Shown here: one piece after another, positions 21,084 to 33,135 of the stretch
Layout: the number at the start of each line of letters is the position of its first letter
Position numbering within the stretch: the stretch's first letter is position 1
From: Macrolepiota albuminosa
Lineage: Eukaryota; Basidiomycota; Agaricomycetes; Agaricales; Agaricaceae
DNA length: 64,000 nt
Direction: 5' to 3'
Assembly (NCBI GenBank): GCA_027475525.1
Contig: JAMWFC010000132.1
Span: forward strand, 357,074 to 421,073
Program-made: the position numbers and the translations under genes
The notes under the pieces: generated by a model
Database searches by the model: none
Told to the model about the DNA's origin: nothing
What the model saw: only the letters and a program-made list of their open reading frames with translations

Positions 21084-23061
21084 CAGGTAATTGGCATTTG
21101 CATAAAAGATTGACTTGAATACTGATCATTCTTCTAGGCAACAGGCTTTTAGAAGATGAAACCAATTATGATGTTGAGGAGCTCAAGCAAAGAGTGGAGA
21201 GTAACAAGGCCAAGTTCAATGTGGAACAACTGGAGACTTTCAATGCTGTCATAAACTCAGTGAACAACAATTTGGGCAGGATGCTATTCATTCACAGTGC
21301 TGGAGGATGTGGCAAAACCTTTGTCTGCAATACTCTGGCTGCTGCAGTTCGTTCCAATGGAGATGTGGCATTATGTGTAGCATCATCTGGCATTGCTGCC
21401 TTATTGTTGGAAGGGGGTAGGACAGCTCATTCAAGATTCAAAATTCCCATTCCTGCTCTTGACACATCCATTGCCAATATCAAGAGAGGAACCCAGTTAT
21501 CACAGCTCATACTTCGCACCAAAGTTGTTATTTGGGATGAAGTTCCAATGCAACACAAAAATGCCATTGACTCTGTCGATCGTGGCTTCAGAGACATCTT
21601 CGATAATGACATTTCCTTTGGTGGAGTCACTGTGGTTTTTGGAGGGGACTTTAGGCAAACTCTTCCAGTGGTTCCACATGGACTCAGGCAGCAGATGATT
21701 GCTGCTTCACTCAAAAGGGGCCGACTTTGGGATAATATTCAAGTCCATTACTTGGTCCAAAATATGCGGTTGGAGCAGACTGTAGACAATATTGCTCATG
21801 CAGCTTGGTTGTTGGATGTTGGTGCAGGGAAAAATCTAGGACCTGAAGAAACAGTCAAATTGCCTGAAAGGATGATCTGTGATGACAATTCTATCACTGG
21901 ATTGATTTCTTCCACATATCCTGATATTGGTCATCCTCAAAATGATCAGTATTACCTGGACCGGACTATTCTCTCTGGCAAGAACTCGGATATAGAGGAG
22001 ATCAATGCAGAAGTTCTAGAGAGGTATCCAGGGGAAGAAAGAATCTTACAGAGTGCAGATTCTGTTCTCTCTGATAACAGGAATCCTGATGGCCTTGCCT
22101 TATATCCTGTGGAATATCTCAACTCTTTGAAAGCCAGTAGTTTGCCTTTGGCTAAACTGGCTTTGAAGATTGGAGTTCCTGTCATGCTTCTCAGGAATCT
22201 GGACACAACCAAAGGACTTTGCAATGGAACAAGAATGATTGTCACTCATATCAGCACCAGAGTCCTCAGATGTCGTATTATCAGTGGAGATGCCAAGTTT
22301 GCAGGTTCAACTGTTTTGATTCCAAGGATCAATCTAGATGCCTCTGAAGAGGATTTGCCCATACCATTACGCAGGAGACAGTTTCCAATTCGATTGGCCT
22401 TTGCTATGACTATTAACAAGTCTCAAGGGCAATCAGTCAAGCATGTTGGATTGGACCTTCGATCACCTGTTTTTACACATGGCCAACTTTATGTTGCACT
22501 TTCTCGATGCACATCAGGAGATCGTATCAAGGTGATTTTATCAGAAGAAAATACATCAAGAGCGACTGCAAATATTGTATATCAAGAAGTTCTCAATGGT
22601 TTACAAATGTAAGTGTGATTGTTAATTAACTACTTATTACTAACTTTATATTTTAGCATCTAACTTGATACTGTACATATAACTTGGAATTATAGCATTG
22701 TTTCCTGGGTTTACAAATGTGAGTGTGATGTTTAATTACCTACTTATTACTAACTTTTATATTTTAGCATTTGAATATTTGTTAATACTGTACTAATAGA
22801 ATATATATAACTTGGATTTGTAGCATCATCTCTTGATAAATGTGAAACTTTCTATTTGTTAACAACTTATGCTGGAATCAGTAAGACATAATGAAAGTAA
22901 GATTATGATAGAAGCTGAGTTACTAAGATACATATTTGGAACCCCTAACCGAACGAAGTGAGGTTGGGGTGGAGACTGAATTACTTATATACATACTTGG
23001 AGCCCTAACCGAACGAAGTGAGGTTGGGGTGGAGGCTAAGTTACTTATACATACTTGGAGC

Positions 23062-23169
23062 CCTAACCGAACGAAGTGAGGTTAGGGTGGAGGCTTAGTT
23101 GGGGGGGGTTTGGGGGCGAAGCCCCCAACGAGCTACGAAATTCGTGCCGAAGGCACGAATCGTAGCTCG
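23062..23169 (+). other. Helitron 3' hairpin cluster, unit B
   Basis: The same three-hairpin arrangement as at the end of unit A, preceded by two further copies of the CCTAACC...GGTTGGG stem at about 22945 and 23008. Confidence 0.8.
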
Positions 23170-23711
23170 TCTATATAGAATGGGACAACCGTTTCGTGGG
23201 AACTATCTGATTAGTAAGGCTGACCAAGGCTGACCAAGAACCTTCCTTTTAGGGTAATAACATAAGAGTTGGCTCATTTCAGCATTAGAAATGCTTAGAA
23301 AATTCAGATAAAATCACTGAAAAATCAGAAAAAATTCGAGGCCTACTGATACACTGACTTGAGTTTTTCTGAGATTTATAAATGCTTAAAGAAATCTGAA
23401 AAATTCAATTTAGCTTACAATAATGCTCTGAGAGTTGAGGCAAACTGGGATTAAGCATTGAGTTGCGATTACCGAGGCCTTAACCGAACGAAGTGAGGTT
23501 GAGGCTGGGATTAAGCATTGAGTTGCGATTACCGAGGCCTTAACCGAACGAAGTGAGGTTGAGGCTGGGATTAAGCACTGAGTTCTCTATACATACTTGG
23601 AGCCCTAACCGAACGAAGTGAGGTTAGGGTGGAGGCTTAGTTGGGGGGGGTTTGGGGGCGAAGCCCCCAACGAGCTACGAAATTCGTGCCGAAGGCACGA
23701 ATCGTAGCTCG
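23170..23711 (+). mobile_element. Helitron-family unit C (542-bp miniature)
   Basis: It begins with the same 5' sequence as unit B (TCTATATAGAATGGGACAAC) and ends with the complete 3' hairpin cluster (23604-23711). Between them are only AT-rich sequence and two copies of a 60-bp relative of the minisatellite (about 23461-23580). It looks like the smallest unit that retains both ends. Confidence 0.65.
23604..23711 (+). other. Helitron 3' hairpin cluster, unit C
   Basis: CCTAACC/GGTTAGG stem, GGGGGC-GAA-GCCCCC hairpin and the long terminal stem ending CGTAGCTCG, as in the other units. Confidence 0.8.
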
Positions 23712-24054
23712 TCTCTATATAATGCGACGACGCCTGGGAAATGATGTGCTTAGTCAGTTTTGACAGTTTCTGACTAAGGCTGACAAATACTTCCTTTTTC
23801 GTCTCTTTTTTCGGTCAGTTGGAAAAAGAAACAGTATATTAGTTATTATTTAAGTGATAAAAAATGTGTATATTAAATATTTCATTGTATGCTATCTCTC
23901 GGACACATGTGGAAGGTGTCCGGAGTCTGTGGATGTGGCCGAGGCCCAAATGCGATTTAGTGGACACCAGTTTTCACGCCTCGCGTGTTCTTTACCCAAA
24001 CAGCACCAATTTTTCCACGGTTTCAACGTTGTAGTGAGTAAACTACACTACAAA

Positions 24055-24610
24055 GTAAGTGTTGATTAATTGATTGATGTACAAATATTAATAACCATTC
24101 TTCTAGCAAAACTTCGAAACTCGATTACAAAGTAAGTATTGATTGATTGATTGATTGATTGATATTAATAAATGATCAATTTAGCTACAACTTCGAAACT
24201 TGATTACAAAGTAAGTATTGACTGATTGATTGATTGATGACCATTAACAAACATTCTTATAGCGAAATTTTCAAACTCAACTACAAAGTAAGTAATGATT
24301 GATTGATTGATTGATGATTCTTAACAAACATTCAATAGCTCGACAACTTTCAGCTATTGATTGATCATTGTAAGTGATTTTTGATGTATTTGGGCTTAGA
24401 AAATGCTTAAAAAATTCGAAAAAATCACAGAAAAATCAGGAAAAATTCAATTCAGCTTATAGTGAAAGTTTGGGCTATTGTAGTAAGTGACATTTATTGT
24501 TTTTGGGCTTTATAAATGCTTAAAAAAATTAAATAAAATCAAGAAAAATTCAATTCAGCTTACAGTAACACTTTGACAACTTTGGGCTATTGATACACTC
24601 ATCATGTAAG
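24055..24610 (+). repeat. Microexon/intron-like repeat ladder
   Basis: Seven GTAAG(T) donors occur at 24055, 24132, 24211, 24288, 24370, 24483 and 24606. TAG acceptors lie at 24106, 24184, 24262 and 24338. The first units are 76-82 bp long and consist of a 25-31-nt exon-like block (AACTTCGAAACTTGATTACA and variants) and an intron-like block of about 50 nt rich in ATTG repeats. The last 'intron' ends CTTTCAG at 24662, next to the open Helitron frame. Copies diverge, so this is a true old tandem repeat, not an assembly join. Confidence 0.75.
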
Positions 24611-27404
24611 TGTCTTTCAATGGTTTTAAGCTATGAAAATGCTTAAAAAATTATTCTTTCAGGCAATCTTCAACTACTCATTCTAATAATGGACCCAGTA
24701 CTCCTGAAGGTCAAAGACAGCAGGCTAGGATTCAAAGCAGGCTACAACAGTTACAAATGACTGATCCTGATGAGCGCCGTGCAAATAGAAGTAGAAGATC
24801 TACTTCAGTGGTTATACCACTTCATTATGGAACTGGGGATATGGGAACTGGGGATATGAGAATTGGAAGAAATGATCAGATTGCCTCTAGCTCTTTGGGA
24901 AGGCCTATTGGACCAACTGTTGCTATGAACTTATTTGCATCTGAGGATGTACAACTTGGAACTACAGGATTGGGGGATATGAGAACTGGGGGAAATAATC
25001 AGATTGGTTCAAGCTCTGGAGGAAATACTTCTAGCTCTTTGAGGAGGCCTGTTAGACCACCAACTGTTGCTGAGGATCTATTTGCTAGGGCTATTCCTGA
25101 AACTCATTTACCTGAAGGATGGAATGCCCCTTTGCAAAATCCTATTCCTAGAATGATACCACCTCTACCTCTTCCTGCACATAGAGCTCCTTATGTGCCT
25201 TCAATAGTAGCACCTCTACCAGCTGCTGTGCATGGAAGAGATAATAGAGTGGGATCAGTCAATCAGCCTGTAGTTGGTGGAACTGTTATGAGTATACCTG
25301 AAACTCATTTGCCTGAAGGTTGGGATGCTCCTTTGCAGAATCCTATACCTAGAATGCCTGCTTTATATGGGCCTGCTTTACCACTACCACTGCCACCTAT
25401 ACTTGGGAATAGAGAGAGAGAAATTAACCAGCAGGTTGCTCCTATACAAGCACAAGCATTAGCAGCATTGCAAGACCAACAAAGGTTGAGGCATATTGCT
25501 GCAGCTGAGGAGCAGGATAGACAACAGCAGGCACTAGCAGTATTGCAAGAGCAGCAAAGGCTCAGACATATTGCTATAGCTGAAGAGGAGGAGAGGCAAC
25601 AGGAGTGGCAAAGGCAACAACAGGCATTAGCAGTATTGCATGAGCAACAACAGCTCAGAGAGCAAGGAAGACAACTACAGATATTACACCAGCCAGAGGT
25701 GAGAGAAAGATAACTTTCAGATGTTGCATTGACTAAGAAAGATTAACAGGATGTAGATCTCAATCCTGAATATAGGCCTTTGAATGAGGCTAGGGCTCAA
25801 AGGATCTTAGAAGGCTGGGAACAAGAACATGCAGCTGATTTGGAGGAGGACTTTGACAATCTAGATGCTCAAGATCTGGATGATCCTGTTGACAATAGGA
25901 GACAGCCAAATCTAGCAGCAGAGCAACTGGAACCTCCTCTTCATCCTCCCATTCTACAACAACCTATAAATGCTCTTCCAAGAGGAAGACAGCCTAATAA
26001 TGATCCTGCTGAGAATATAGAGGAGGACTTAGAATATGTGGATCCACCTGTGCAAAATCTACCAGCACCTCCCATCCTACAAAGGGTTGATCATATTCAA
26101 GGCATCAATGCTCTTCCAAGAGGAAGACAGCCTTATATAGATGAACTCTCAGCACATTATCTTGGTCTTATGGATGTCATATGTCCACACTGTCAGGCTC
26201 TACACTGGGATGCTGAAAAGCTCACCAGTTCTACTAGACATCATACAAAATTTGGCATGTGCTGTCTACAAGGCCAGATTGATTTGCCCAGACTTGCAGA
26301 CGCTCCACCAGAACTGCTTAACTTGCTCCAAGGTCACCATCCTCTTTCTGATGCTTTTAAAGCATCTATTCGCCAATACAATGCAGCTTTTGCATTTACA
26401 TCTTTGGGAGTTAAACTTGATCACACAATCACCAATCGACCAGGACCATACAGCTTTAGGATTAATGGAGAGCTCCATCATCTGACAGGTGCTTTGCTTC
26501 CAACTGAAGGCAATCATCCTATATATGCACAACTCTACTTCTATGATCATAATCAACAATTGGCTTTTCGTCAACGGAGCAATCCTGGATTGGATCCTCA
26601 GATAATGGCCTCTTTGCAGGATATGCTTCATAGAGTCAATCCCTTTATTGGCTTATACAAGCATGCAAAGCAGATTATGACAGAAGTTCCTGAAGGCCAA
26701 CCACAAAGGCTTTCTGTTCAACTTAGGGCTGACTTTGGAGATCATCGGCGCTATAACAACCCTAATGAACAGGAAGGAGTTGCAGCAATTATACCAGGAG
26801 ATGGCTCTGAAGAACGATCAGATCACCGTGACATAGTCCTGCATCTGCATGGAGGTCAATTGAAGCGAATCAGCCATTTACACCCTTTTTATACTCCTCT
26901 GCACTACACGATCATATTTCCAACTGGAGAACATGGATTTCATTTAAACATTCCTTCTCAGCTGGGACCACGAGGGCAACGCAGAACACAAAATATCACT
27001 GAAACTGCTTACTATGCATACCGACTTCAGCAGAGATCTTTAGAAGCTAATGCCGCTTTGCTTTGGAGTGGTCGATTGTTTCAACAATATGTTGTCGATG
27101 CATGGGCTTCAATCGAACAAACAAAACTTAATTGGGTTAGACACAATCAAAGAAAGATTAGGGCTGAAGTCTATCAAGGAGTGGTGATGACGCCCAAATT
27201 GCGCTAAGGTGCACTATCACTAGTACAGCTACTTAGTCAATATAGCTTTGGACGCGCTAAGTATGGGAGAGAGTCCCGGACAGGTCCCAGAGAACGCACA
27301 GTAGGCAAGAGGTTGGTGGTAAGGAAAAGGGGAGATTGGCGCTTATTTAAGGCCCAAAAATGCGGCAAGAGTATGCTAAAAATCACCAATAAAAGGTGCT
27401 AAGA

Positions 27405-27560
27405 GGCGCGGGAAAGAGTCGCCAAGGAAAGGCGCTAAGGAGCGCGGGAGAGAGTCGCCAAGGAAAGGCGCTAAGGAGCGCGAGAGAGAGTCGCCAAGAA
27501 AAGGCGCTAAGGAGCGCGAGAGAGAGTCGCCAAGGAAAGGCGCTAAGAGACACTGTAAAG
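27405..27560 (+). repeat. 36-bp tandem repeat within the solo LTR
   Basis: About four copies of a unit containing GGCGCTAAGGAGCGCG and GAGAGTCGCCAAGGAAA, with small differences between copies. CTAAG words also occur elsewhere through the LTR. Confidence 0.85.
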
Positions 27561-27941
27561 GGGTCACTAAGAGGCGCTAAGTGTTAGCACCTAAAAGAGA
27601 TGATAAAATGACGAGATTGCTTAGCAGATCTAAGCGCAAATGCCTTGCCGTAGTTGCAAGACACTAAGAGATTGCAGACAGAAAGGGTGAGAGAGAACTA
27701 AAGCAGAGTCCCCTTGCCGACACGGTCAACAAAAAGGTAGTCTGTTGCGTAGGGTGACCAAAATGTTGGGATACAATCCCTACTGCCAAATTGATTGTGT
27801 ACTACTAACAAAAAGTAAGTATTTATATGTAAGTAAATGCCCTGAATTAAACTATATGGTGAAGAAGTCCACAATCATGCTGTCAGTCTGAGTCGGCAAG
27901 AAGCTAAGCGACGTCAGGTGCTAAGGTGAAACTCCAAGCTG

Positions 27942-28095
27942 TCTGTCATAAAATACTTCATCATTCCTACTGCCACCGGCTAAGAGCATCATGGGTGCCA
28001 AGTGTCTGTGTCCGTGTATCTGTCATAAAATACTTCATCATTCCTACTGCCACCGGCTAAGAGCATCATGGGTGCCAAGTGTCTGTGTCCGTGTA
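27942..28095. repeat. 77-bp tandem duplication (probable assembly join 9)
   Basis: Exact 77-bp duplication (27942-28018 and 28019-28095) inside the solo LTR. Confidence 0.95.
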
Positions 28096-31000
28096 CGGCC
28101 CTGAAGGGTGAGTGGCAAGGTGCGGCAAGGTGTCAAGAGGAGTGCTAAGAATAGATGGTGCCATAAAGAGTGGTCCTGGAGTAATTAGAGGCTCCAGCTG
28201 CGAGTTATTAACATAAAAATATGCAAAAATTAGCCCCTGGAGCGCTAAGACGTGCCGCTCCTGGTGGTCCCAGTGTGCCAATGTGAGGTGCTTGTGTTGG
28301 CGCTATCCGTGGTCATCTATAATGGGAGCTCATCAGTGGTTGATGCGGCTATTGGAGATGAAGACTTACGCAGGCAAAGTCGACGTGTGGTCCTCCCCTC
28401 TTCTCATGTTGGAAGTGAACAACACATGCAGCAACTATTCCAGGACTCTATGGCTATTTGCAGACATTTCCATAAACCAGATCTCTTTATCACTATGACC
28501 GCCAATCCAAAGTGGCCAGAAATTGAAGAGGCTCTGTTGAAAGAACCTATGGTTAATGGAAAGAGGCAAACAGCTTCTGACCGTCCAGATATTGTTGCCA
28601 GAGTATTTGAACTCAAGAAAAATGCTCTTTTGAAGGATATCAAAGATGGTCTCTTTGGAAAATGTGTGGCATCTGTCCATACCATTGAATTTCAAAAGAG
28701 GGGACTTCCACATATACATATCTTGATCTTTTTCCATCATCATGACAAGATCAAAGATGCAGCTCATGTGGACACTATTGTTTCTGCTCAAATTCCTGAT
28801 CCAGTGACTCAGCCTCAATTGTATCAGGTATTGGCTTTGCTTGAATTATCAATGCAGTAACTGACCTTTGTTATTAGGTTGTTACTACCAATATGGTTCA
28901 TGGTCCATGTGGAGCAGATTTTCCCAATGCCAAGTGCATGGTAGATGGCAAATGTTCCAAGAGATATCCCAAGGAATTTCAGGAAGCTACACAGTATGGT
29001 GATGATGGCTATCCCCAATATGCCAGACCTAACAATGGCCGCTTTTTTGAAAAGCATGGTCGTCGTTATGACAATCGTAATGTTGTCCCATACAATCCAT
29101 ATCTCTCAGCCAAATTCCAATGTCATATCAATGTGGAAGTCTGTGCTTCAGTGGATGCAATCAAATACATTCACAAGTACATCTACAAGGGCCATGATAG
29201 GACAACTTTGGAGATTGCTAGGGAGGAGAGGGATGAAATCAAGGAACATTTGGATGCCAGATACATTTCTGCTCCTGAGGCTTGCTGGCACATCTTTGAA
29301 TTCAACATGCATGCTGAATATCCTTCAGTGTACAGATTGCCTGTGCACTTGGAAAACCAGCATGAAGTCTATTTCCCAGATGATGAACCAATACAGGTGG
29401 TGGCTGCTAGACCTAATGCAGACAAGACTGCACTCACAGCTTGGTTTGAAGCCAATACCAGGTTTCCCAATAATAACACCACTTATCAGAACTTTCCAAC
29501 CAAGTTTGTTTATGAAGCATCTAAACGGAGTTGGAAGGAGAGGCAGAGAGGGACAGCAATTGGGAGGATGTACTTTGCTTCACCAAGACAGGGAGAAAGG
29601 TTCTATCTCAGGATGCTCTTGACTGTTGTAACCAATGCAACTTCATGGGCTGATCTCAGGACAGTCAATGGCCATATCTATCCCACTTATCAAGAAGCAT
29701 GCAAGGCTCTAGGTCTTTTGGAGGATGATGCAGAATGGAGGCAGTGTCTCACTGAAGCTGCTCCAATCCAACTAGGATCAGCTCTCAGGCAGCTGTTTTG
29801 CACTATTCTATTCCACTGTGCTCCTGCCACTCCTGAGGCTCTATGGGACGAATTCAAACATTCTATCTGTGATGATCTTCGACACAGATTGGAACATACT
29901 AGGCAATACAGGGACCGAGTCTTTACCAATGAAGATGTCTATGACTATGGCCTTTATCTCATCAATGACACTTTGATGAATTTTGGAAAAACTCTGAAAG
30001 ACTTTCCCAACATGCCAGAGGCTCAACAGAATTGGAACATAGTTGCAGGTAATTGGCATTTGCATAAAAGATTGACTTGAATACTGATCATTCTTCTAGG
30101 CAACAGGCTTTTAGAAGATGAAACCAATTATGATGTTGAAGAGCTCAAGCAAAGAGTGGAGGGTAACAAGGCCAAGTTCAATGTGGAACAACTGGAGACT
30201 TTCAATGCTGTCATGAACTCAGTCAACAACAATTTGGGCAGGATGCTATTCATTCACAGTGCTGGAGGATGTGGCAAAACCTTTGTCTGCAATACTCTGG
30301 CTGCTGCAGTTCGTTCCAATGGAGATGTGGCATTATGTGTAGCATCATCTGGCATTGCTGCCTTATTGTTGGAAGGGGGTAGGACAGCTCATTCAAGATT
30401 CAAAATCCCCATTCCTGCTCTTGACACATCCATTGCCAATATCAAGAGAGGAACCCAGTTATCACAGCTCATACTTCGCACCAAAGTTGTTATTTGGGAT
30501 GAAGTTCCAATGCAACACAAAAATGCCATTGACTCTGTCGATCGTGGCTTCAGAGACATCTTCGATAATGACATTTCCTTTGGTGGAGTCACTGTGGTTT
30601 TTGGAGGGGACTTTAGGCAAACTCTTCCAGTGGTTCCACATGGACTCAGGCAGCAGATGATTGCTGCTTCACTCAAAAGGGGCCGACTTTGGGATCATAT
30701 CCAAGTCCACTACTTGGTCCAAAATATGAGATTGGATCAGACTGCAGAGAATATTGCTCATGCAGCTTGGTTGTTGGATGTTGGTGCAGGGAAAAATCTA
30801 GGACCTGGAGAAACAGTCAAACTGCCTGAAAGGATGATCTGTGATGACAATTCTATCACTGGATTGATTTCTTCCACATATCCTGATATTGGTCATCCTC
30901 AAAATGATCAGTATTACCTGGACCGGACTATTCTCTCTGGCAAGAACTCGGATATAGAGGAGATCAATGCAGAAGTTCTAGAGAGGTATCCAGGGGAAGA

Positions 31001-32023
31001 AAGAATCTTACAGAGTGCAGATTCTGTTCTCTCTGATAACAGGAATCCTGATGGCCTTGCCTTATATCCTGTGGAATATCTCAACTCTTTGAAAGCCAGT
31101 AGTTTGCCTTTGGCTAAACTGGCTTTGAAGATTGGAGTTCCTGTCATGCTTCTCAGGAATCTGGACACAACCAAAGGACTTTGCAATGGAACAAGAATGA
31201 TTGTCACTCATATCAGCACCAGAGTCCTCAGATGTCGTATTATCAGTGGAGATGCCAAGTTTGCAGGTTCAACTGTTTTGATTCCAAGGATCAATCTAGA
31301 TGCCTCTGAAGAGGATTTGCCCATACCATTACGCAGGAGACAGTTTCCAATTCGATTGGCCTTTGCTATGACTATTAACAAGTCTCAAGGGCAATCAGTC
31401 AAGCATGTTGGATTGGACCTTCGATCACCTGTTTTTACACATGGCCAACTTTATGTTGCACTTTCTCGATGCACATCAGGAGATCGTATCAAGGTGATTT
31501 TATCAGAAGAAAATACATCAAGAGCGACTGCAAATATTGTATATCAAGAAGTTCTCAATGGTTTACAAATGTAAGTGTGATTGTTAATTAACTACTTATT
31601 ACTAACTTTATATTTTAGCATCTAACTTGATACTGTACATATAACTTGGAATTATAGCATTGTTTCCTGGGTTTACAAATGTGAGTGTGATGTTTAATTA
31701 CCTACTTATTACTAACTTTTATATTTTAGCATTTGAATATTTGTTAATACTGTACTAATAGAATATATATAACTTGGATTTGTAGCATCATCTCTTGATA
31801 AATGTGAAACTTTCTATTTGTTAACAACTTATGCTGGAATCAGTAAGACATAATGAAAGTAAGATTATGATAGAAGCTGAGTTACTAAGATACATATTTG
31901 GAACCCCTAACCGAACGAAGTGAGGTTGGGGTGGAGACTGAATTACTTATATACATACTTGGAGCCCTAACCGAACGAAGTGAGGTTGGGGTGGAGGCTA
32001 AGTTACTTATACATACTTGGAGC

Positions 32024-32208
32024 CCTAACCGAACGAAGTGAGGTTAGGGTGGAGGCTTAGTTGGGGGGGGTTTGGGGGCGAAGCCCCCAACGAGCTACAA
32101 AATTCGTGCCGAAGGCACGAATCGGGTGGAGGCTTAGTTGGGGGGGGTTTGGGGGCGAAGCCCCCAACGAGCTACAAAATTCGTGCCGAAGGCACGAATC
32201 GTAGCTCG
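32024..32208 (+). other. Helitron 3' hairpin cluster, unit D
   Basis: Same elements as the other units, but the G-rich hairpin and most of the terminal stem appear twice because of the 77-bp duplication at 32047-32201. The left arm of the terminal stem carries CTACAAAATT, where the others have CTACGAAATT. Confidence 0.75.
32047..32201. repeat. 77-bp tandem duplication (probable assembly join 10)
   Basis: Exact duplication located within the terminal hairpin region of unit D, a sequence shared by all units and therefore prone to contig breaks. Confidence 0.95.
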
Positions 32209-32284
32209 TCTATAGTATATGGGACAACCGTTTCGTGGGAATGATGTGCTTAGTCAGTTTTGACAGTTTCTGACTAAGGCTGAC

Positions 32285-32439
32285 AAAGGCTGACCAAGAA
32301 CCTTCCTTTTGGGGTAACGACATAAGAGTTGGCTCATTTCAGTATTAGAAATGCTTAGAAAAAAGGCTGACCAAGAACCTTCCTTTTGGGGTAACGACAT
32401 AAGAGTTGGCTCATTTCAGTATTAGAAATGCTTAGAAAA
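32285..32439. repeat. 77-bp tandem duplication (probable assembly join 11)
   Basis: Exact period-77 duplication near the 5' end of unit E. Confidence 0.95.
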
Positions 32440-33135
32440 TTCAAAGAAAATTACTGAAAAATCAGAAAAAATTCAAGAACCAATGATACACCAAGTTAAG
32501 CTTTTTTGAGATTTAAAAAATGCTCAGGAAATGTGAAACATTCCAGAAAAACTCAATTGGTCTGTTTTTCAGAAGATGTTAGTAGGAATTCTCAAAGATT
32601 CCAGGAAAATCACTCAAAAATCAGAAAAAATTCAAAGGCTACTGATACATTGATTTTAGTTTTTTTTTGGAGATTTATAAATGCTCAATAAAATCTGAAA
32701 AATTCAAGAAAAATTCAATTTAGCTTACAATAATGCTTTGAGAGTTGTGGAAGGGACTGAGTTGAAGAAGACTGAGCCAGGAAAATCACTGAAAAATCAG
32801 GGGAAATTCAGGGAACAATGATACATCAGATTTAAGGTTTTTTGAGATTTTATAAATGCTCAGGAAATGTGAAGAATTCCAGAAAATCTCAATTGGTCTG
32901 TTTTTCAGAAGATGTTAGTAGAAAATGCTCAAAGATTCCAGGAAAATAACTCAAAAATCAGAGAAAATTTAGTGGCTATTGATGCACTACTTTTCAGTTT
33001 TGTTTTGAGATTTATAAATGCTTAAAAAATTTGAAATATTCAAGAAAAATTCAGTTTAGCTTACAATAATGCTTTGAGAGTTGTAGAAGAGACTGAGTTG
33101 AAGAATACCGAGGCCTGAGGCTGAGAATGAGCACT

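Larger units (their letters stand above)
20041..22612 (+). pseudogene. Helitron Rep/helicase, partial copy in unit B
   Basis: The sequence after the gap starts within the Rep tyrosine motif AIKYIHKYIYKGHD. It continues colinear with unit D to the end of the Pif1 helicase (Walker A SAGGCGKTF, Walker B VVIWDEVP, stop at 22612). The first part is interrupted by two 77-bp duplications at 20531 and 20930, each followed by a one-base deficit relative to unit D (near 20685 and 21084). An intron equivalent to that of unit D (GTAATT...TCTAG) lies at about 21086-21137. The 472-residue helicase frame from 21194 is open and differs from unit D at only a few residues. It is annotated as partial because the 5' end is lost in the gap. 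Confidence 0.85.
19268..23169 (+). mobile_element. Helitron-family unit B (autonomous type, gapped)
   Basis: It begins TCTATATAGAATGGGACAAC right after unit A. It holds four copies of the 61-bp repeat, a 100-N gap, then the C-terminal Rep segment and the whole Pif1-like helicase of a Helitron. It ends in the same 3' hairpin cluster (23062-23169). The coding part is nearly identical to unit D. The Rep HUH domain is missing because of the gap. Three probable assembly joins lie inside. Confidence 0.65.
27185..28335 (+). mobile_element. Solo LTR inserted in the Helitron Rep exon
   Basis: It starts TGATGA and ends TCATCA, the TG...CA form of LTRs with short inverted ends. The 4-bp GTGG flanks both sides (27181-27184 and 28336-28339). 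Removing the element and one GTGG restores an uninterrupted Helitron frame (GlnGlyValValAspAla). It has no coding capacity. A set of 36-bp repeats lies at about 27405-27560 and a 77-bp assembly duplication at 27942. The strand is arbitrary. Confidence 0.75.
24664..31574 (+). pseudogene. Helitron Rep-Pif1 helicase gene, split by a solo LTR
   Basis: Rolling-circle transposase. The exons are 24664-25698, 25750-27184 plus 28336-28827 (one exon split by the LTR), 28878-30048 and 30100-31574. The introns are 50-51 bp with clean GT...AG ends. The N-terminal exon is Gln-rich and coiled-coil-like, with a duplicated PETHLPEGWNAPLQNPIPRM block. A CPHC motif and a Helitron_like_N region follow. The HUH motif lies in LPHIHILIFF (about 28706-28735). 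The two-tyrosine motif is YIHKYIYKGHD (about 29164-29200). The helicase has Walker A SAGGCGKTF, Walker B VVIWDEVP, and the late motif TINKSQGQS. The frame is open on both sides of the LTR and in phase across it, so only the LTR visibly breaks the gene. Upstream exons before 24664 are unclear. Confidence 0.85.
23712..32208 (+). mobile_element. Helitron unit D (autonomous, interrupted by a solo LTR)
   Basis: The 5' end is TCTCTATATAATGCGACGAC with a nearby perfect inverted repeat CTTAGTCAG/CTGACTAAG. The unit holds a ladder of microexon-like repeats (24055-24610), the coding region for a Rep-helicase of about 1,870 residues, a 1.15-kb solo LTR, and the 3' hairpin cluster. Without the LTR and one 77-bp artefact it would be about 7.3 kb, a usual autonomous Helitron size. 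It is the only unit with an HUH motif in view. Confidence 0.75.

Noticed and set aside
24055..24370. First step of the microexon ladder also spaced 77 bp, suggesting another assembly join
   Set aside because: The copies are clearly diverged and the spacing varies (77, 79, 76, 82), unlike the exact duplications.
24757..25713. Gln-rich coiled-coil ORF as a separate host gene
   Set aside because: The frame is open upstream to an intron acceptor and joins downstream through a 51-bp intron to the Helitron_like_N exon. It is the N-terminal part of the Helitron protein.
32038..32244. Gly-rich ORF across the Helitron hairpins
   Set aside because: It is composed only of hairpin sequence duplicated by the 77-bp join; no gene character.
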